Part shown: piece by piece, positions 11,701 to 22,841 of the stretch
Layout: the number at the start of each line of letters is the position of its first letter
Numbering within the stretch: position 1 is the first letter of the stretch
Assembly (NCBI GenBank): GCA_030704615.1
Contig: CM060732.1
Location: forward strand, 80,313,171 to 80,377,170
DNA: 64,000 nucleotides
Direction of reading: 5' to 3'
Source of the DNA: Takakia lepidozioides
Lineage: Eukaryota; Streptophyta; Takakiopsida; Takakiales; Takakiaceae
Program-made: the position numbers and the translations under genes
Notes under the pieces: generated by a model
The model's input: only the letters and a program-made list of their open reading frames with translations
Told to the model about the DNA's origin: nothing
Databases searched by the model: none

Positions 11701-12095
11701 TGGTGGGGACGGCAATACAGGTTGACTGACCAAGAAAGAGCTTAGATCTCATTGCTTTACATCTTTGGCAATCATGGGCTTTGGAGGCCTTCATCTCTTT
11801 TTGCACAGTCCTTCACTACTTCCAACCTTCTGGCAAATCTCTGCATCTACATGGGTTTTTCCTTTCACATGCTATGTCAAAGAAGATTGCAAAGAACCTG
11901 TCCTTGGAAACAAGAATAGTCACTTCGAATCAATTGCACACTTAATCCTTATGGAACCCAACTGCGAATAGTCTCCAATTGTGGCTTCCACAATCTCAAA
12001 TCTGTTTCCAGGATTGTCCTCACAAAACCGAGCGACTTTCTCAAATGCCTCCTTCACCCTGTTCTTCTTTGCATCTAATGCTTTCTCTGCATTTA
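8747..12095 (-). pseudogene. uncharacterised transposase-like gene
   Basis: A collinear series of minus-strand coding pieces forms one gene of roughly 1000 codons. From the N terminus: about 12090 (EKALDAKKNRVKEAFEKVAR), 11498-11139, 11220-10981 (GSIPVMVAEDETVVKRLVR), 10911-10645 (AFKNNVVAHYARVLIANPLH, LPRLVLVIQLTCNRFDNNF), 10631-10338 (DQDFIHNGKKLVNPLDSASQ), 10307-10089, 10131-9619 (SLVGLDVCEIFFSKVGGM, KFSRAHKKQEHIW), 9596-9213 (acidic), and a C terminus ending at 8747 (VFDNFIKGKK). Stops and frameshifts separate the pieces. I do not recognise the family. The D-x2-H-x3-K element and the later D-V-C-E-I-F-F-S segment are laid out like the DPPHLxK and D-x2-E-x-F-F elements of P-element/THAP9 transposases, but this is only a resemblance. 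Confidence 0.5.
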
Positions 12096-12099
12096 CAGG

Positions 12100-12425
12100 G
12101 CTGATGACACCTTGCGAGCTGGCTCGGTCCTCCCCACGCGCCTAAGTGTGAGGGGGTGTTGTTGCGATTCCCAAGCGTCGCAGCCTTGCGGGAGCGTCGC
12201 AGAGGGCACGTGCGACGCCCGGGCGTCGCAACCTCCAGCTTGCTGGCGGGTCATGCCCCAACTGCAGCGACGTACCTGAATCGCAAGCTGGCGAAGCGTC
12301 ACCAGAGCGGCGCTGCGGCGACGCGCAAACGTCGTTATTTCCAGGCCGGGCGCCTACGCAACGCAGCAGTCACAGGAGGGTCGTCGCGTCTGGCGCGCTC
12401 GGGGTCCCGGCGTCGCTAACCCCCC
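12100..12425. repeat. GC-rich block of GCGTCGCA-type motifs
   Basis: GTCGCA/TGCGAC and CGTCGC motifs recur many times in both orientations (for example near 12165-12230 and 12290-12330). The block is far richer in GC than its surroundings. Further copies occur at 12738-12790 and 13215-13300. Clustered short motifs in both orientations are typical of the subterminal transposase-binding regions of CACTA and related elements. Confidence 0.5.
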
Positions 12426-12829
12426 CTAAACGTAGTAGTGAATACAAAGTTTTGTCAAACTCCCTACGATGTTGCATGAAGAAAGCTCACCTTGTTGACA
12501 ATATTGTCCCACCGCTGTGGATCATATTTATAGAACTCTTGCCAGCGATGTTTCTTGCTCCAAATCTGGGCCTCTTGGATGATTTTGCACCCACAATCTT
12601 CTCCCTGCATCAACAGACCATGCACATGAGCATGCACTTCAACAGAGATCTGCTAGATTGTGCAGCACATTGGCTACATCCAGCGATATTCAAAAATGGT
12701 AGAAAGAGATTAGAGCCACTGAAAGGAAAATCTCTCGACGTTGCGATTCCCCGCAGTCGCAGGCCTGCTGGGGCGTCGCAAGTGCCCTCTTGCCTGGGGG
12801 TCTAGGATTGGGGATTGCTGCTACATAAT

Positions 12830-13172
12830 AATAATTTTTTGGCTGTGTTTTGTTCTATAAATTCGACCCTTGCACCACTACATCCATGCAAACTATTGGA
12901 CCATATGCTTAATGACAGCGTTTGCAATGCATGTGCAAATTTTGGGAGTGAACAAAAATCATTTGGACTGAAAACCATATTTTCTTCCCTCATTTGCACT
13001 CCGAAGTTGAGATCTTTTCAACTTCATGCACTCTCCATAGAGAGTTCCGCAATAGTGAGTGAAGGAAACTCTTTGTTTTTTTGTTTTTTTTTTTGGTCCA
13101 TTTTTTTCCATGGATGTAGTGGTCTGGGGTTTGCATTCACAGAACAAAATAGAGCTAAAACAAAAAATCATT
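12830..13172. repeat. imperfect inverted repeat, arms about 70 bp
   Basis: The arm 12830-12902 (containing CCACTACATCCATG) is an imperfect reverse complement of 13098-13172 (containing CATGGATGTAGTGG). The arms are flanked outside by the GTCGCA motif clusters at 12738-12790 and 13215-13300. The loop of about 200 bases has no coding signal. The stretch 12426-12737 and the stretch 13320-13900 show no recognised gene. Confidence 0.5.
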
Positions 13173-13909
13173 GCGTAGGAAAAATCCGCAATCATAGATA
13201 TTGTAAATGCAGGGGGTTGCGACCTCCATGAGTCGCCTTGCGAAGGTATTGCGACAGAATTGCGATGCCCAAACAGATCTGCGACGGCGGGGAATCGCAA
13301 AATTGCCTTTTATGTGTCTTTGCAAAGGTCATGGTAGAGGCCAAGCTGAATGGATCCATTGTTGCAAATCTTTTTAGTCCTCTTTCTGTGCTACAATATA
13401 ATAGGTCTATCTTGCATGTGGGAGACCGTAATCAACCCGGGCGGCCTTATTGTTAAAGACAAAGGGCAAGACGAGGGGGTGGGGACACTAGGAAAGGAAA
13501 AGGGAAGGGCCATGGGATTATAGGGTTGAAGGTAGATTGCTTTGGCAATGGCTTTGGCAACATTGTTGTCTTTCACACCAATTTCGAAGATTCTTTCTGT
13601 TGCATCGAGATCATGGTAACCAAATCGATTGAAGGGTTTCCAGGGGTAAGTCTTGTCAACACTTGTAGAACAAGAACCATGTCTTCCAACATTCTTGCCC
13701 TCGTACAAAAACTCAACAATCCTAGAGTCACTTTTTGAGTCACAACTTCACTAAAATCATTCCTAGATCGCCACACCTATAAAGGATTTTTTTCATGGAT
13801 TTTTCATTAATAAATCATAGAAATAAGCTACATGCATGTACATGTACAATCAATCGAAGGGATGGGTATAGCTATGTGCGAGAATTATTATGTAGCTTTG
13901 ATTACGTGT

Positions 13910-15600
13910 CTAATCGACTTGAACATCATCATCCGGAGCTTCTTCGTCCTCATCAAGCTGCAAGTCTTCTTGCTCATCAGAGTCATTGTCATAAATGGCC
14001 TGGTCACCAAAAGGCACATCTGAATCATCTTCCACCTCGGTTTCAATGACCATGTCTTCATCTTCTTCTCCAACATTTGCATCTGATGGAGCTTCATCGT
14101 ATAGGGTCCGGGATGCATTGTCCGGGGCGTCATCATTCTCTTGTACCCCCTCTATCCAACCTCGGCCAACATCAGCGTCATCATGACCAGTCTCTTCCTC
14201 CTCCGCATTTGCCTCGCCCCATGTAGATCCCCGACCATGATAGATACGTCTTCCTCTTGGCTGAGCATACACAACCACCTTCGAGCCTATCTATATTGAC
14301 GCGCATGAAACCAAACTCGTCTACCACTATTGTTGCGGATGGCCCCACAAGATGTGACTGGAACCACCTTGCCTTGAAGATAAGAGGCTGGTGCCTTGTA
14401 TACTGAAGTTGGAGTATGCTCTCAAGCTCTCCAAAGTAGTTGAGTGTGCTCATGGTAGGTCGTGTATCTCCCATGCCCCACACAGAGTCTTGCCAATATG
14501 AGGCACATAAGCCAGAATCAAACGTTCTTTTGCGCTTCATGTCAAGGCACGAATGCGGAAATGACGACCATGAACCCAAACCGCCGTGTATGAGGTCGCA
14601 AATTGAGAGGGGCCCCTTGCAATGTCTTGCACCAAATCTGAAACCACCTCACCTTTCGCAATGCTATCCTCTACTTCAGTCCGAAGCCAATGGCGGAATG
14701 AACTTAGAGGCTGCAATTCCATGGGCAATTCTTGTGAAGGCACATTCCTACGCCGGCCCCTTACTCGCGGAGCGCATGTAGTCGCCCTTGCATGGTTCCG
14801 CCTCCACGCAACCGTCTCCTCCTGTCGTTGCTGAACAAGGTTATTGTATCTTTCCTCCCACTCATGTATGGATGGGGTGTTCTTCAGTATGAACTCATGC
14901 GCTTGGTTAATCACCATGATGGGTAATTTTATCCTCTTTGAATTTTTGGGCAAAACGATGTCATTGGTTCGTACATCCTCATCTTCCTTCCACATCGGAG
15001 GGGCTTCCTTATCCACCATTGCCAAGTACTCCATGCAGTAGCCTCTTGCAATGTATACCCCTCCGCCGTGCTACCCTCCGGGTGTGCCATTTGTCTTACA
15101 TGTGCTTTCAAAGTCTTCATGTACCGCTCAAGGTAGTACATCCACCGAGAATGAACGGGGCCGACAATCGAAGCCTCTTCCACTAAGTGCACTACCAAGT
15201 GCACTTGGATGTCAAAGAATGAGGGAGGAAGGTGCATCTCCAACATATACATGACCACCGCCGCTCCTTCTTCATGCGTGGAAAGTCCGCTTCCTCTAGC
15301 TCTTTGGAGCAAATCCAGCGGAACAATGCTCCCAATCTATAGACTGTCTCGCGAACCTCGGGAGTCAATGTCCCACGTACTGCAATGGGCAAGATGTCTT
15401 GCAATAGATTGTGGTAGTCATGAGACTTCAAACCATGGACCCTGTCTTCGTTGAACTTCATACGGAGGGATGACCCATAACCAGTTGGTGTTCGGACAGC
15501 TCCTATGGTGGCTATCACTTTCTTGTATTCCTCCTTTGTCCATTGCTAAGGTGCACGCCTATACTTCCACCGTACAACACCATTTGGGTCCACACCATTT
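13910..15600 (-). pseudogene. CACTA (En/Spm) transposase, C-terminal part (DUF4218, DUF4216)
   Basis: Minus-strand pieces in order: 15518-15192 (VRTPTGYGSS, LKSHDYHNLLQDILPIAVRG, then ETVYRLGALFRWICSKEL). Then 15312-14929 (LPPSFFDIQVHLVVHLVEEA, VHSRWMYYLERYMKTLKAHV, HPEGSTAEGY). These are the DUF4218 domain of plant TNP2/TNPD transposases. About 14579-14181 (FKARWF... VVDEFGFMRVNIDRL) resembles DUF4216. 14278-13910 is a strongly acidic tail. The catalytic Transposase_21 region is absent and there are several frame breaks. The fragment abuts copia sequence at about 15600-15625. Confidence 0.8.
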
Positions 15601-16230
15601 TCTTCGGCAGCACATGCTACCTGTGGTATTAGGAATGGGTGCCTTATGTTGCTTACCAAACAAACACCCTTCGCAAAGTCTTAGGTGTGATCCATCTTCA
15701 ATCTTAAACCCTGTGACAGCTTGAGCTTTTTCCATCAAATGCATTGTTTGAAAATTCAGATGCCCCAATCTCTTATGCCATATCTCTGCTGAATTTTCTT
15801 GTCCACTTAAGGATGCTTTTGCGCAATACTGTTGCACTGGTGTCAATGAGTAAAGATCCTCAACTTTATCTCATTTGATTTTTTTTTGTACAACTCCTCG
15901 AGCTGAAGTCTTCCAGGCCTCAGATGCCGTCTTTGAAGTCTTGGTGCGTCGAATGACAGAGTCTTGGAGACTCTGGGTTAGATCAGGTCTGGTTACCTAC
16001 CAAGGATGGAATGAGCCTTCCCGTCCCTTTCTTTCCATTTGCTCACCTCATGTGTCTTCGAACTTCCGTCAGTTACAGGGTGCTTTCCAGCTCCCTTCGA
16101 AGTTGTCTCCGCAGGTTGCTTTTCTTCCCCTATTATGATGCTCCATAAACCTTGATGCACCAACATGTGCTGCTGCATCTTGTATTTCCAACGAGCAAAG
16201 TCTTCACCACCAAATCTATCCATGAGCCGT
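15600..16230 (-). pseudogene. Ty1-copia Gag and GAG-pre-integrase fragments
   Basis: On the minus strand from about 16222, the text RLMDRFGGEDFARWKYKMQQ, then WKERDGKAHSILG, then SLQDSVIRRTKTSKTASEAW is the N-terminal copia Gag. After a gap, 15846-15620 gives IWHKRLGHLNFQTMHLMEKA and LCEGCLFGKQHKAPIP, the GAG-pre-integrase zinc-binding domain. The Gag C terminus, zinc knuckle and protease are missing. The 5' LTR and Gag start are missing too: the sequence changes directly into CHS exon 2 at about 16222-16231. Together with the piece at 6.08-8.49 kb this is one element, split and internally deleted. Confidence 0.85.
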
Positions 16231-17080
16231 GGGGCAAAGGTGATCAAAGAGTGGGGCCGCTCCAAGTCAGAGATTACCCATATCGTCATGACTACAAGTA
16301 GTGTGGTGAATATGCCCGGGGTTGATCTCATTGTGGCAAAATCCTTGGGACTTTCCCCAAAGGTGAGACGGGTGATGATGTACCAGACAGGTTGCTGGGG
16401 AGGCCCCGGGAGGGGCTGCTGCACTGAGAGTTGCCAAGGACCTTGCCGAGAACAACAAGGGTGCCCGCGTCCTGGTAATCAGCAGCGAATTGACTACGAC
16501 CTTCTTCCGAGCACCCAGCGAGGAATATCTGGATGGATTAGTGGGGCAAGGATTGTTTGGGGATGGTGCAGCAGCGGTGATTGTGGGATCTGACCCAATC
16601 CCTGAAGTGGAGGGACCATTGTTCGAAATCCAATTGGCCGGTGAGATGACTGTGCCAAACACGGAAGGAGCGATTGCCGGACACCCTATGGAGGCTGGCC
16701 TGCACTTCGACATGAGGCCAGATATCCCCAAGCTGGTGTCAACGAGCATCAACGAGTTTGTGACCGAAGCAAGAACGTGGGCAGATTCCACAGAGTGTAA
16801 TGATATGTTCTGGGCGGTACACCCGGGAGGTGTTGTGATCCTCAACCAAATAGAGAACCAATTGGGTTTGTTACCTGAAAAGCTAGGAGCGATCCGAGAC
16901 ACTCTTGCAAACTACGGCAACATGGGCAGCGCATGTGTAGTGTTTGTGCTCGTTCGCACTCGGTCACTGAAGGCAGGTGCATCAACAACAGGAGAAGGCA
17001 AGGAGTGGGGATTGCTGATCGGCATTGGTCCAGGGCTGACAATGCAAGGGTTGGTACTCCGCAGCATGCCTTCCATGTAG
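16231..17080 (+). pseudogene. chalcone-synthase-like exon 2, truncated and frameshifted
   Basis: The frame opens with AKVIKEWGRSKSEITHIVM, then NMPGVDLIVAKSLGL and VRRVMMYQTGCWGG. The Cys at 16393-16395 is the catalytic nucleophile. One extra base in the G run just after it (16396-16401) shifts the frame. The protein resumes as ALRVAKDLAENNKGARVLV, LDGLVGQGLFGDGAAAVIVG, FWAVHPGGVVILNQIE (catalytic His at about 16820) and ANYGNMGSACV (catalytic Asn at about 16919), and ends with GIGPGLTMQGLVLRSMPSM. The family motif GFGPG reads GIGPG here. About 45-50 residues that should follow exon 1 are absent, replaced by copia Gag. All three catalytic residues survive, so decay is probably recent. Confidence 0.88.
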
Positions 17081-18601
17081 ATTATTTCCTTGCCACTCAT
17101 ATCGACAATGTCAGCAATAAGTCGAGCTCCCATAGAAGTGCTGCCAGTCTTTGCATCATGTGTCTGCTGCTTTAGAACGGAGCTGCTTTTTGTGCTAGAC
17201 CTCTTCATCAGCTTACACCGCGATGACACGTTTTAGAGGATCTGTTATTAAGGTCTAGATTCCTGAGTTGTGCAGTAGTATAGTTCGGCTCCAAAGTAGT
17301 TGAGGAAAGATTACTAGTAAATTATTCTTGTTCAAATTGAATTGCAAGCCAGTGACAGACTTCACTGAAGTGACCCAATTGGCTTTGAGCTGCCCCTTGG
17401 CAGGACCATGAAGCATGACCAGTTGTTACCTCTAGTTCCAACGTTTTGGGAGTTCATAAGTTCATGTACTGAGGGGGCCAGGCTCCTGTTTCTAATACAC
17501 ATTTGGATGCTTTCAGTGCTCATGTACATTTTGTCAACTGGCTTGGAAAATCCATTCTTTAACCTGTAGAACTTATTCATGAATGACTATACGTCGTTTT
17601 CCCTTCCTGCAGCTTACAGTAGTCTGCAGGTTTCCAGGAAACTCCAGCTAAGTAGTACACTCTTCCACCTCTAGATTCGATTCGGCTCTATATGGACAGT
17701 CGGTCACAATTTTTAGCTTAATCTCTGAGTCCAATGATGAGCTATTGACCCTGTCAGACAACGGACAACGTCAACATATGTCCGTTGTTGACAATTCGTT
17801 GATGAGCTATTGTCCCAGTAGTCTACTCTCCTTGGTTACGAAGCGTTGTCTTCCTCTATCAGCCTACATGGCACTCGGATTGAGGTAATTTTTTCCCTCA
17901 GCTGTTGGTATTTCTGGACTTCTTGTCCTTATTTATGAAGTTTCGAGGCCTCCGTCCCTCTTATATATATATATATATATTTTAAAAAAGAGAATCAAAG
18001 ATGTGGCACTCAGTCTCATGACCATAGTTTTGCTAAAAGTAGTCTCCTACATTTTTCAGTTGTCACTAGAGCTACAAAAGAATGCTCAGGAGGTCTGGAG
18101 TTCAACTCCTGGATCTACTGACATCACTCAACATCAAGTGCTTGTGGCTGTCACATTCTAGGCCACCGCCCAATCCTGGCCTTGTCAGCAGAGGTATTAG
18201 TCCATGGTCCATTTTCAGGCCCCACCTGCTTTTCCTTAGGCTACATAATTTTCAATTGATGTAAGTAGTGCCTCTATTCACGGAGGTGGTGGGTCTTGAA
18301 TCCATGGCTGTCGTGGGGTGTTGCATGCCAAGTCAAGCTGCTGCTGAGGTGCTGAGAGCTGATGGGTCCTACGATACAAAATACAAGCGGATCACAGAAG
18401 GAATCTCGAGCAACATAGACAAGCGACACCTTTTCCTTCGGGTTCGGGTTGGCTTTCCAGAGTGAGAAGCGCATTCACCGTCTCTCTTGTGTGAGAATGA
18501 AGTGGACTATCCAAACCCCAACCATTGCAGTTCTAGCCCCCCCAACGCAGATGGAGCGCAGACGATCACTCGTAATTGAGTGCTGAATTCTCCTCGTCTG
18601 A
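17081..18601. other. intergenic; (TA)n microsatellite
   Basis: This holds the 3' flank of the CHS-like pseudogene and the promoter region of the transporter. A (TA)n tract of about ten repeats lies at 17962-17981. I see no gene. A TATA box for the downstream gene was not located with confidence. Confidence 0.5.
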
Positions 18602-21293
18602 ATGGCGGAGCTGATCGCTGCCGATTCCAGGGGTGCCAGACTGGTGGCACGGTTACGGGATCGTGTGAGGTTGAATTTGAAGTTGGACAATGCTTGGGAG
18701 GAGGTGAGCGGAGCAGTAGGCGATTTGGGCACGTTCGTGCCAATTGTGCTGGCACTCACTCTTGTCAACGGGCTTGACCTCGGCACGACCCTTCTCTTCA
18801 CTGGTGCCTACAATGTTGTCACAGGTGGGATTCTCTAGCTTACAGATTAAAGTCCAATTGCTGGTTTGCTACGATGCGGGAATTATCTTTGCATTGGCCA
18901 ATCTGAAAGGACCCTCTGCCAGAGCTCTGCCATTGTGTTATCTATATTATTTAGAGACTTTTCTCCACGATATCTTTACCTGACGTGCATAATTAGTCGT
19001 TCAGGAAATGTGACAGTACAGGTTCAGAAAATGGAGTCAGCCAAATTCTGACCAACGGTTGCTGTAAGACTCCGAGTGTCACAAACATTCAAGTGAATTC
19101 AAGTGATATCGCCACTCTGTGCAATTGTACAGTGCAAGGATTTTACATGTCATGGGTCTTGGCAGACACTTGTCGTTGCTGTGATCCTGGGCACCCTTCT
19201 TAGCTGGGTCTTCAAGGGGGACTTGCCGTGTTGTTGCTCTAAATTGTTGCTCCATGTAACTGAGCAGTAGTTTGGATGTGGCTACTGCTCTGCTATCCAC
19301 ATTTCTCTCTGTCTGTGTCTTCTGCCCTTTCTGTAGCACAGTGTCAATGCCAGTGTCGTAGATGTGACAGTTTGGGGGCTAGAGCAGCAGTTCTGGGAGC
19401 AACGTGTATTTTGTAGTATTTTGGCTATACCAGCCGGACCATTAACACTGGTGGGCAGAAACCCCACAAACGGTTATGTGCACCGTTCTTTTGGGGGTCT
19501 TCAGGGGGTTTTGTAGTGTTACTGGGGGTGCTGCTTTGTTGGTAATAACCTGCTGATGAGTTTAGAAACCCGTGATTGGGAAACATTGAGGTGAAATATG
19601 TTTACAAGATCAATATGAAAGCATAATAAAATCTCATGGCTGTTGGGATGGGGACCTTTTGCAAAGCTTTTGAGTAAGAGTGTGTAATTTGGTGGAAGTC
19701 CTGGCAAGTGTAGGCTATAATTCATACTATCAGGCTTATCATACAGACTGAATCTGTCGTTTGTCTTGCACAGGCCTGCTGTTTGGGGTGCCAATGCCAG
19801 TGCAGCCGATGAAGGCGATTGCCGCTGTTGCTATTACTGAGGGGGATCCACTCACAGTGCCTCAGATAATGGCAGCTGGGATTACAACAGCCCTTGTATT
19901 GGTGGGGCTAGGTATCACTGGGCTCATGAGTGTGGTAAACCGCTTTGTACCTCTTCCAGTTGTGAGGGGCGTACAGTTGTCACAAGGCATATCATTTGGT
20001 ATGACAGCCGTGAATTACATTCTGAAGAACCAGAATTTTAACAAGGGGAAGAAGGCAACTGGTAACCGAGCTTGGCTGGTTACTGATGGGCGTCTGCTTG
20101 CTCTCTTTGCATTACTTTTTGTGGTCTTTGTTAATGGCTCAGGTGGAGGCATGGAGAAACAGTGTTGTGGAGTTGGAGTCCAGTCTCATAAGGACGAAGA
20201 GGATCTGTTGGAAGCAGAAATGGAGATGCAGGAGAGGAAACAAGGGGCAAGTGAGACAAAAGATGTCAAGAAGCCGTGGCGGTCATTTGCCATCCCAACA
20301 GCACTGATCCTGTTTGTTCTAGGATTGATTCTTGCTTTGGGTCGAGACCCCAGTGTTTTACGAAAGCTTCGTGTTGGGCCCTCAACCCCTCATCTTGTGA
20401 GCATATCCCGCAAAGATTGGAAGATTGGGTTTGTGAAGGCAGCCATCCCACAGATCCCTCTTTCTGTCCTCAACTCCGTCATAGCTGTCTGCAAGCTCTC
20501 AAAAGACTTGTTCCCTAAAAAGGAGGCTGTGACACCTTTCAGAGTCTCAGTAAGTGCATTTCATCCCTTCTTACAAGAACATTGTTTCTTATGAGAAGAA
20601 TCAAAACTTTATTTTGCCAGAACCTTTGGTAGTCTTGAAAGACTGACAGTCTCTGGCTTCTCAGATTGTAGCCATACATGGCAAAGTGCTGGCAAGTAGT
20701 AGATGCACTTCATGTGGCAAACATAACATGAGGAGTCACTTTATTGTGTGTGCTCTCTGTGTAGGTGAGTAATGAACTTGGTGGGTTGTTGGTGGGGAGC
20801 GATGCCTGTCTGCCATGGAGCTGGAGGACTGGCTGGTCAGTACAGATTTGGCGCAAGAAGTGGGATCTCTGTGGTTTTCCTGGGCTCCTTTAAGATAGTT
20901 GTTGGCCTTCTTGTGGGCACCTCTCTTGTACAGATTTTAGCTAAATATCCCATTGGGCTTCTTAGTGTGCTTTTGCTATTTTCAGGCCTGGAATTGGCAA
21001 TGGCCTGCAGAGACCAGAACTCCAGAACAGGAGCGTTTGTTATGCTTGCAGTCACTATGATATCTCTGACAAACTCAAGTTCTACACTTGGATTTGTGTC
21101 TGGCCTGGTACTGGCTGTGTCGCTAAAGCTTCGAGAGAGAGTATTCTGGGACTGGCTTTGGACTGCTGTGTCCTGGCGCAGGTCGGAAGAAAGCCTAGCT
21201 CCAACATCCAGTAACAACAACGAACTTCACATTTTACATAATACAGTTTGCTTGTCAGAGATTGCAGTGCCCTCTCCAATAGAAAATGTATGA
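18602..21293 (+). CDS. MOT1-family molybdate transporter
   Basis: Three exons: 18602-18824, 19774-20549 and about 20765-21293. Exon 1 encodes WEEVSGAVGDLGTFVPIVLA, then TLLFTGAYNVVTG. Exon 2 continues LLFGVPMPVQPMKAIAAVAI. Exon 3 carries MNLVGCWWGAMPVCHGAGGL and AGQYRFGARSG. The PVQPMK and CHGAGGLAGQYRFG signatures mark the MOT1 branch of SulP-like carriers, high-affinity molybdate importers of plasma, vacuolar or mitochondrial membranes that supply molybdenum-cofactor enzymes. Many hydrophobic segments are visible. The exon 1/2 join is exact (G|GC at NVVTG-LLFG). The exon 2/3 join is not: canonical GT at 20550 and AG at 20763-20764 leave seven bases before the ATG of MNLVG, one base out of phase. 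Either a non-standard splice or a small indel is present. Length (about 508 residues) suits the family. The C-terminal tail after LKLRERVF is long and unlike the usual family end. Confidence 0.85.
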
Positions 21294-22840
21294 TCTATGT
21301 ACCAACAACTTTCTGGTGCAAAATGGACTATGATGAGGTGGTTGGGTCACATGTGACACAATAATTGGATGAGTAAGTATGACATTGTACAGATCGCAAG
21401 CTTTGCCTCATGTCCAATGAACTTTGCTTCATTTCCAATAAACTTTGTCCCATTTCCAATAAATAGTGGCTCACTCATGGTTAATGAGACGTGGTTTAGT
21501 GATGCATGATTTAATGGTCTAATGGCGCAAATCACATGGAAAATATCTTACACCAGAAGGTTCCACGACAATGTTCCTGAGAACCTGTGTAGGATTTAGG
21601 GAAAGGCTGAGGAAATGCCCAGCAATTCTTCTAGCATGTAAGTTGATGTGCTATCCTAGTAGATTGTAGAGAGGAGAAGTCCAGCATCTACAGTCACTCT
21701 ATTAGCTTTCTTTTGTAGTAGGGTAGGGAGCAAGGAGTCAGTTTTCTGATCTTGTTAGTACTAACTAATTTCTGTATTATTCAGCTGTCAAGCTTTTGTA
21801 CTGCTGCTTGTGGATAGAAGCTTCACGTCAATATCTCTAGAGTGAGGACAGGTCTAGTGAGCAAAATCTATCCTCTAGTTAGATAGACAGGAGCCAAGTC
21901 GCTGCTGCATTGAGATCATCAAGGGGTTTGAAAGATCAGTGGATATATTGAGGTTTAAGATCTGCAGTCATTCTCCTGCAGCCACAGTTATTTATAAGAA
22001 GCTTCTTGCTTTACAGTAGCAAAGCGTTGTTGATACATTGGACTTTCCATACACGAAGCTAAATTAGTAAGAATGGTAATTTCCACATTAGTTGTTATAA
22101 ATCCAGAGTCTACCCAAGGATTACTAATGTCTGCAAGTCATGCTTTTCTCCTTACAGTTTTTACCTACCTGTGAAGATGATGCCTTCACCAGTTAATAGA
22201 AGAGAACTCACAGTGCAAAAGCCACGAAAGCATATAAGTGGCACTGGATCCATCTTTATCCAAGACTCCTATAAGTTCAGGACTGAACTAGAATGGAGAA
22301 TGGGCTGTATGAGAAAAGTAGACATGCGTATGGTCGAATGATACTGGTTCATTAGAGAGCCTTCCTAGAGATCCCACAAATGCTCAGAAAAAATTGTGGG
22401 GTAGCAACTGATTGGAACATACCTGTCTTAATTGGGGTGTAGAACATGACGCATATCAGCCCTCCCACACAGCAGCCCTGGGCGCTAGTCTTTCTTCGAG
22501 ACTCAGTGCAGTCCAACCACAGCCACTCGTCACATCTGCAACCAAACTGGAGCTTAAGAACCAGTGCAGACATGCACATTCTGCTATCTAGCATGATCTA
22601 GGCCACTGTATAACAGTAATGCCTATAACCAAATTAAAGTTGGTTTGGAGCATATCCTAATATTTCCACCTCCTGGTGGGTACACCCCACAGTTGGCTCT
22701 TGGAGGGTGGATATGCTATGGGGGAATGTCCTCAACAGTAAGTCATAACCAACATTCCCAGGAAAGGTGAAATGAACCAAGCAGCTCCATATTCTTAATA
22801 ATGAAGCCCCAAACTCACATCTTGAGCAAAAAAACATTGT
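21294..22840. other. intergenic, no recognisable gene
   Basis: This is the space between the convergent transporter and PPR genes. A short triplicated phrase (AACTTTG.. followed by CATTTCCAATAA) occurs at about 21418-21465. Open frames on the minus strand at 22352-22594 and 22634-22990 show no family similarity that I recognise. Confidence 0.4.
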
Positions 22841-22841
22841 T

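Noticed and set aside
12156-12419. Arg/Ala-rich open frame in the GC-rich block
   Set aside because: It is explained by the GTCGCA motif cluster. No homology and no start context.
17962-17981. TATATA run as a promoter TATA box
   Set aside because: It is a (TA)n microsatellite more than 600 bases from the nearest start codon.
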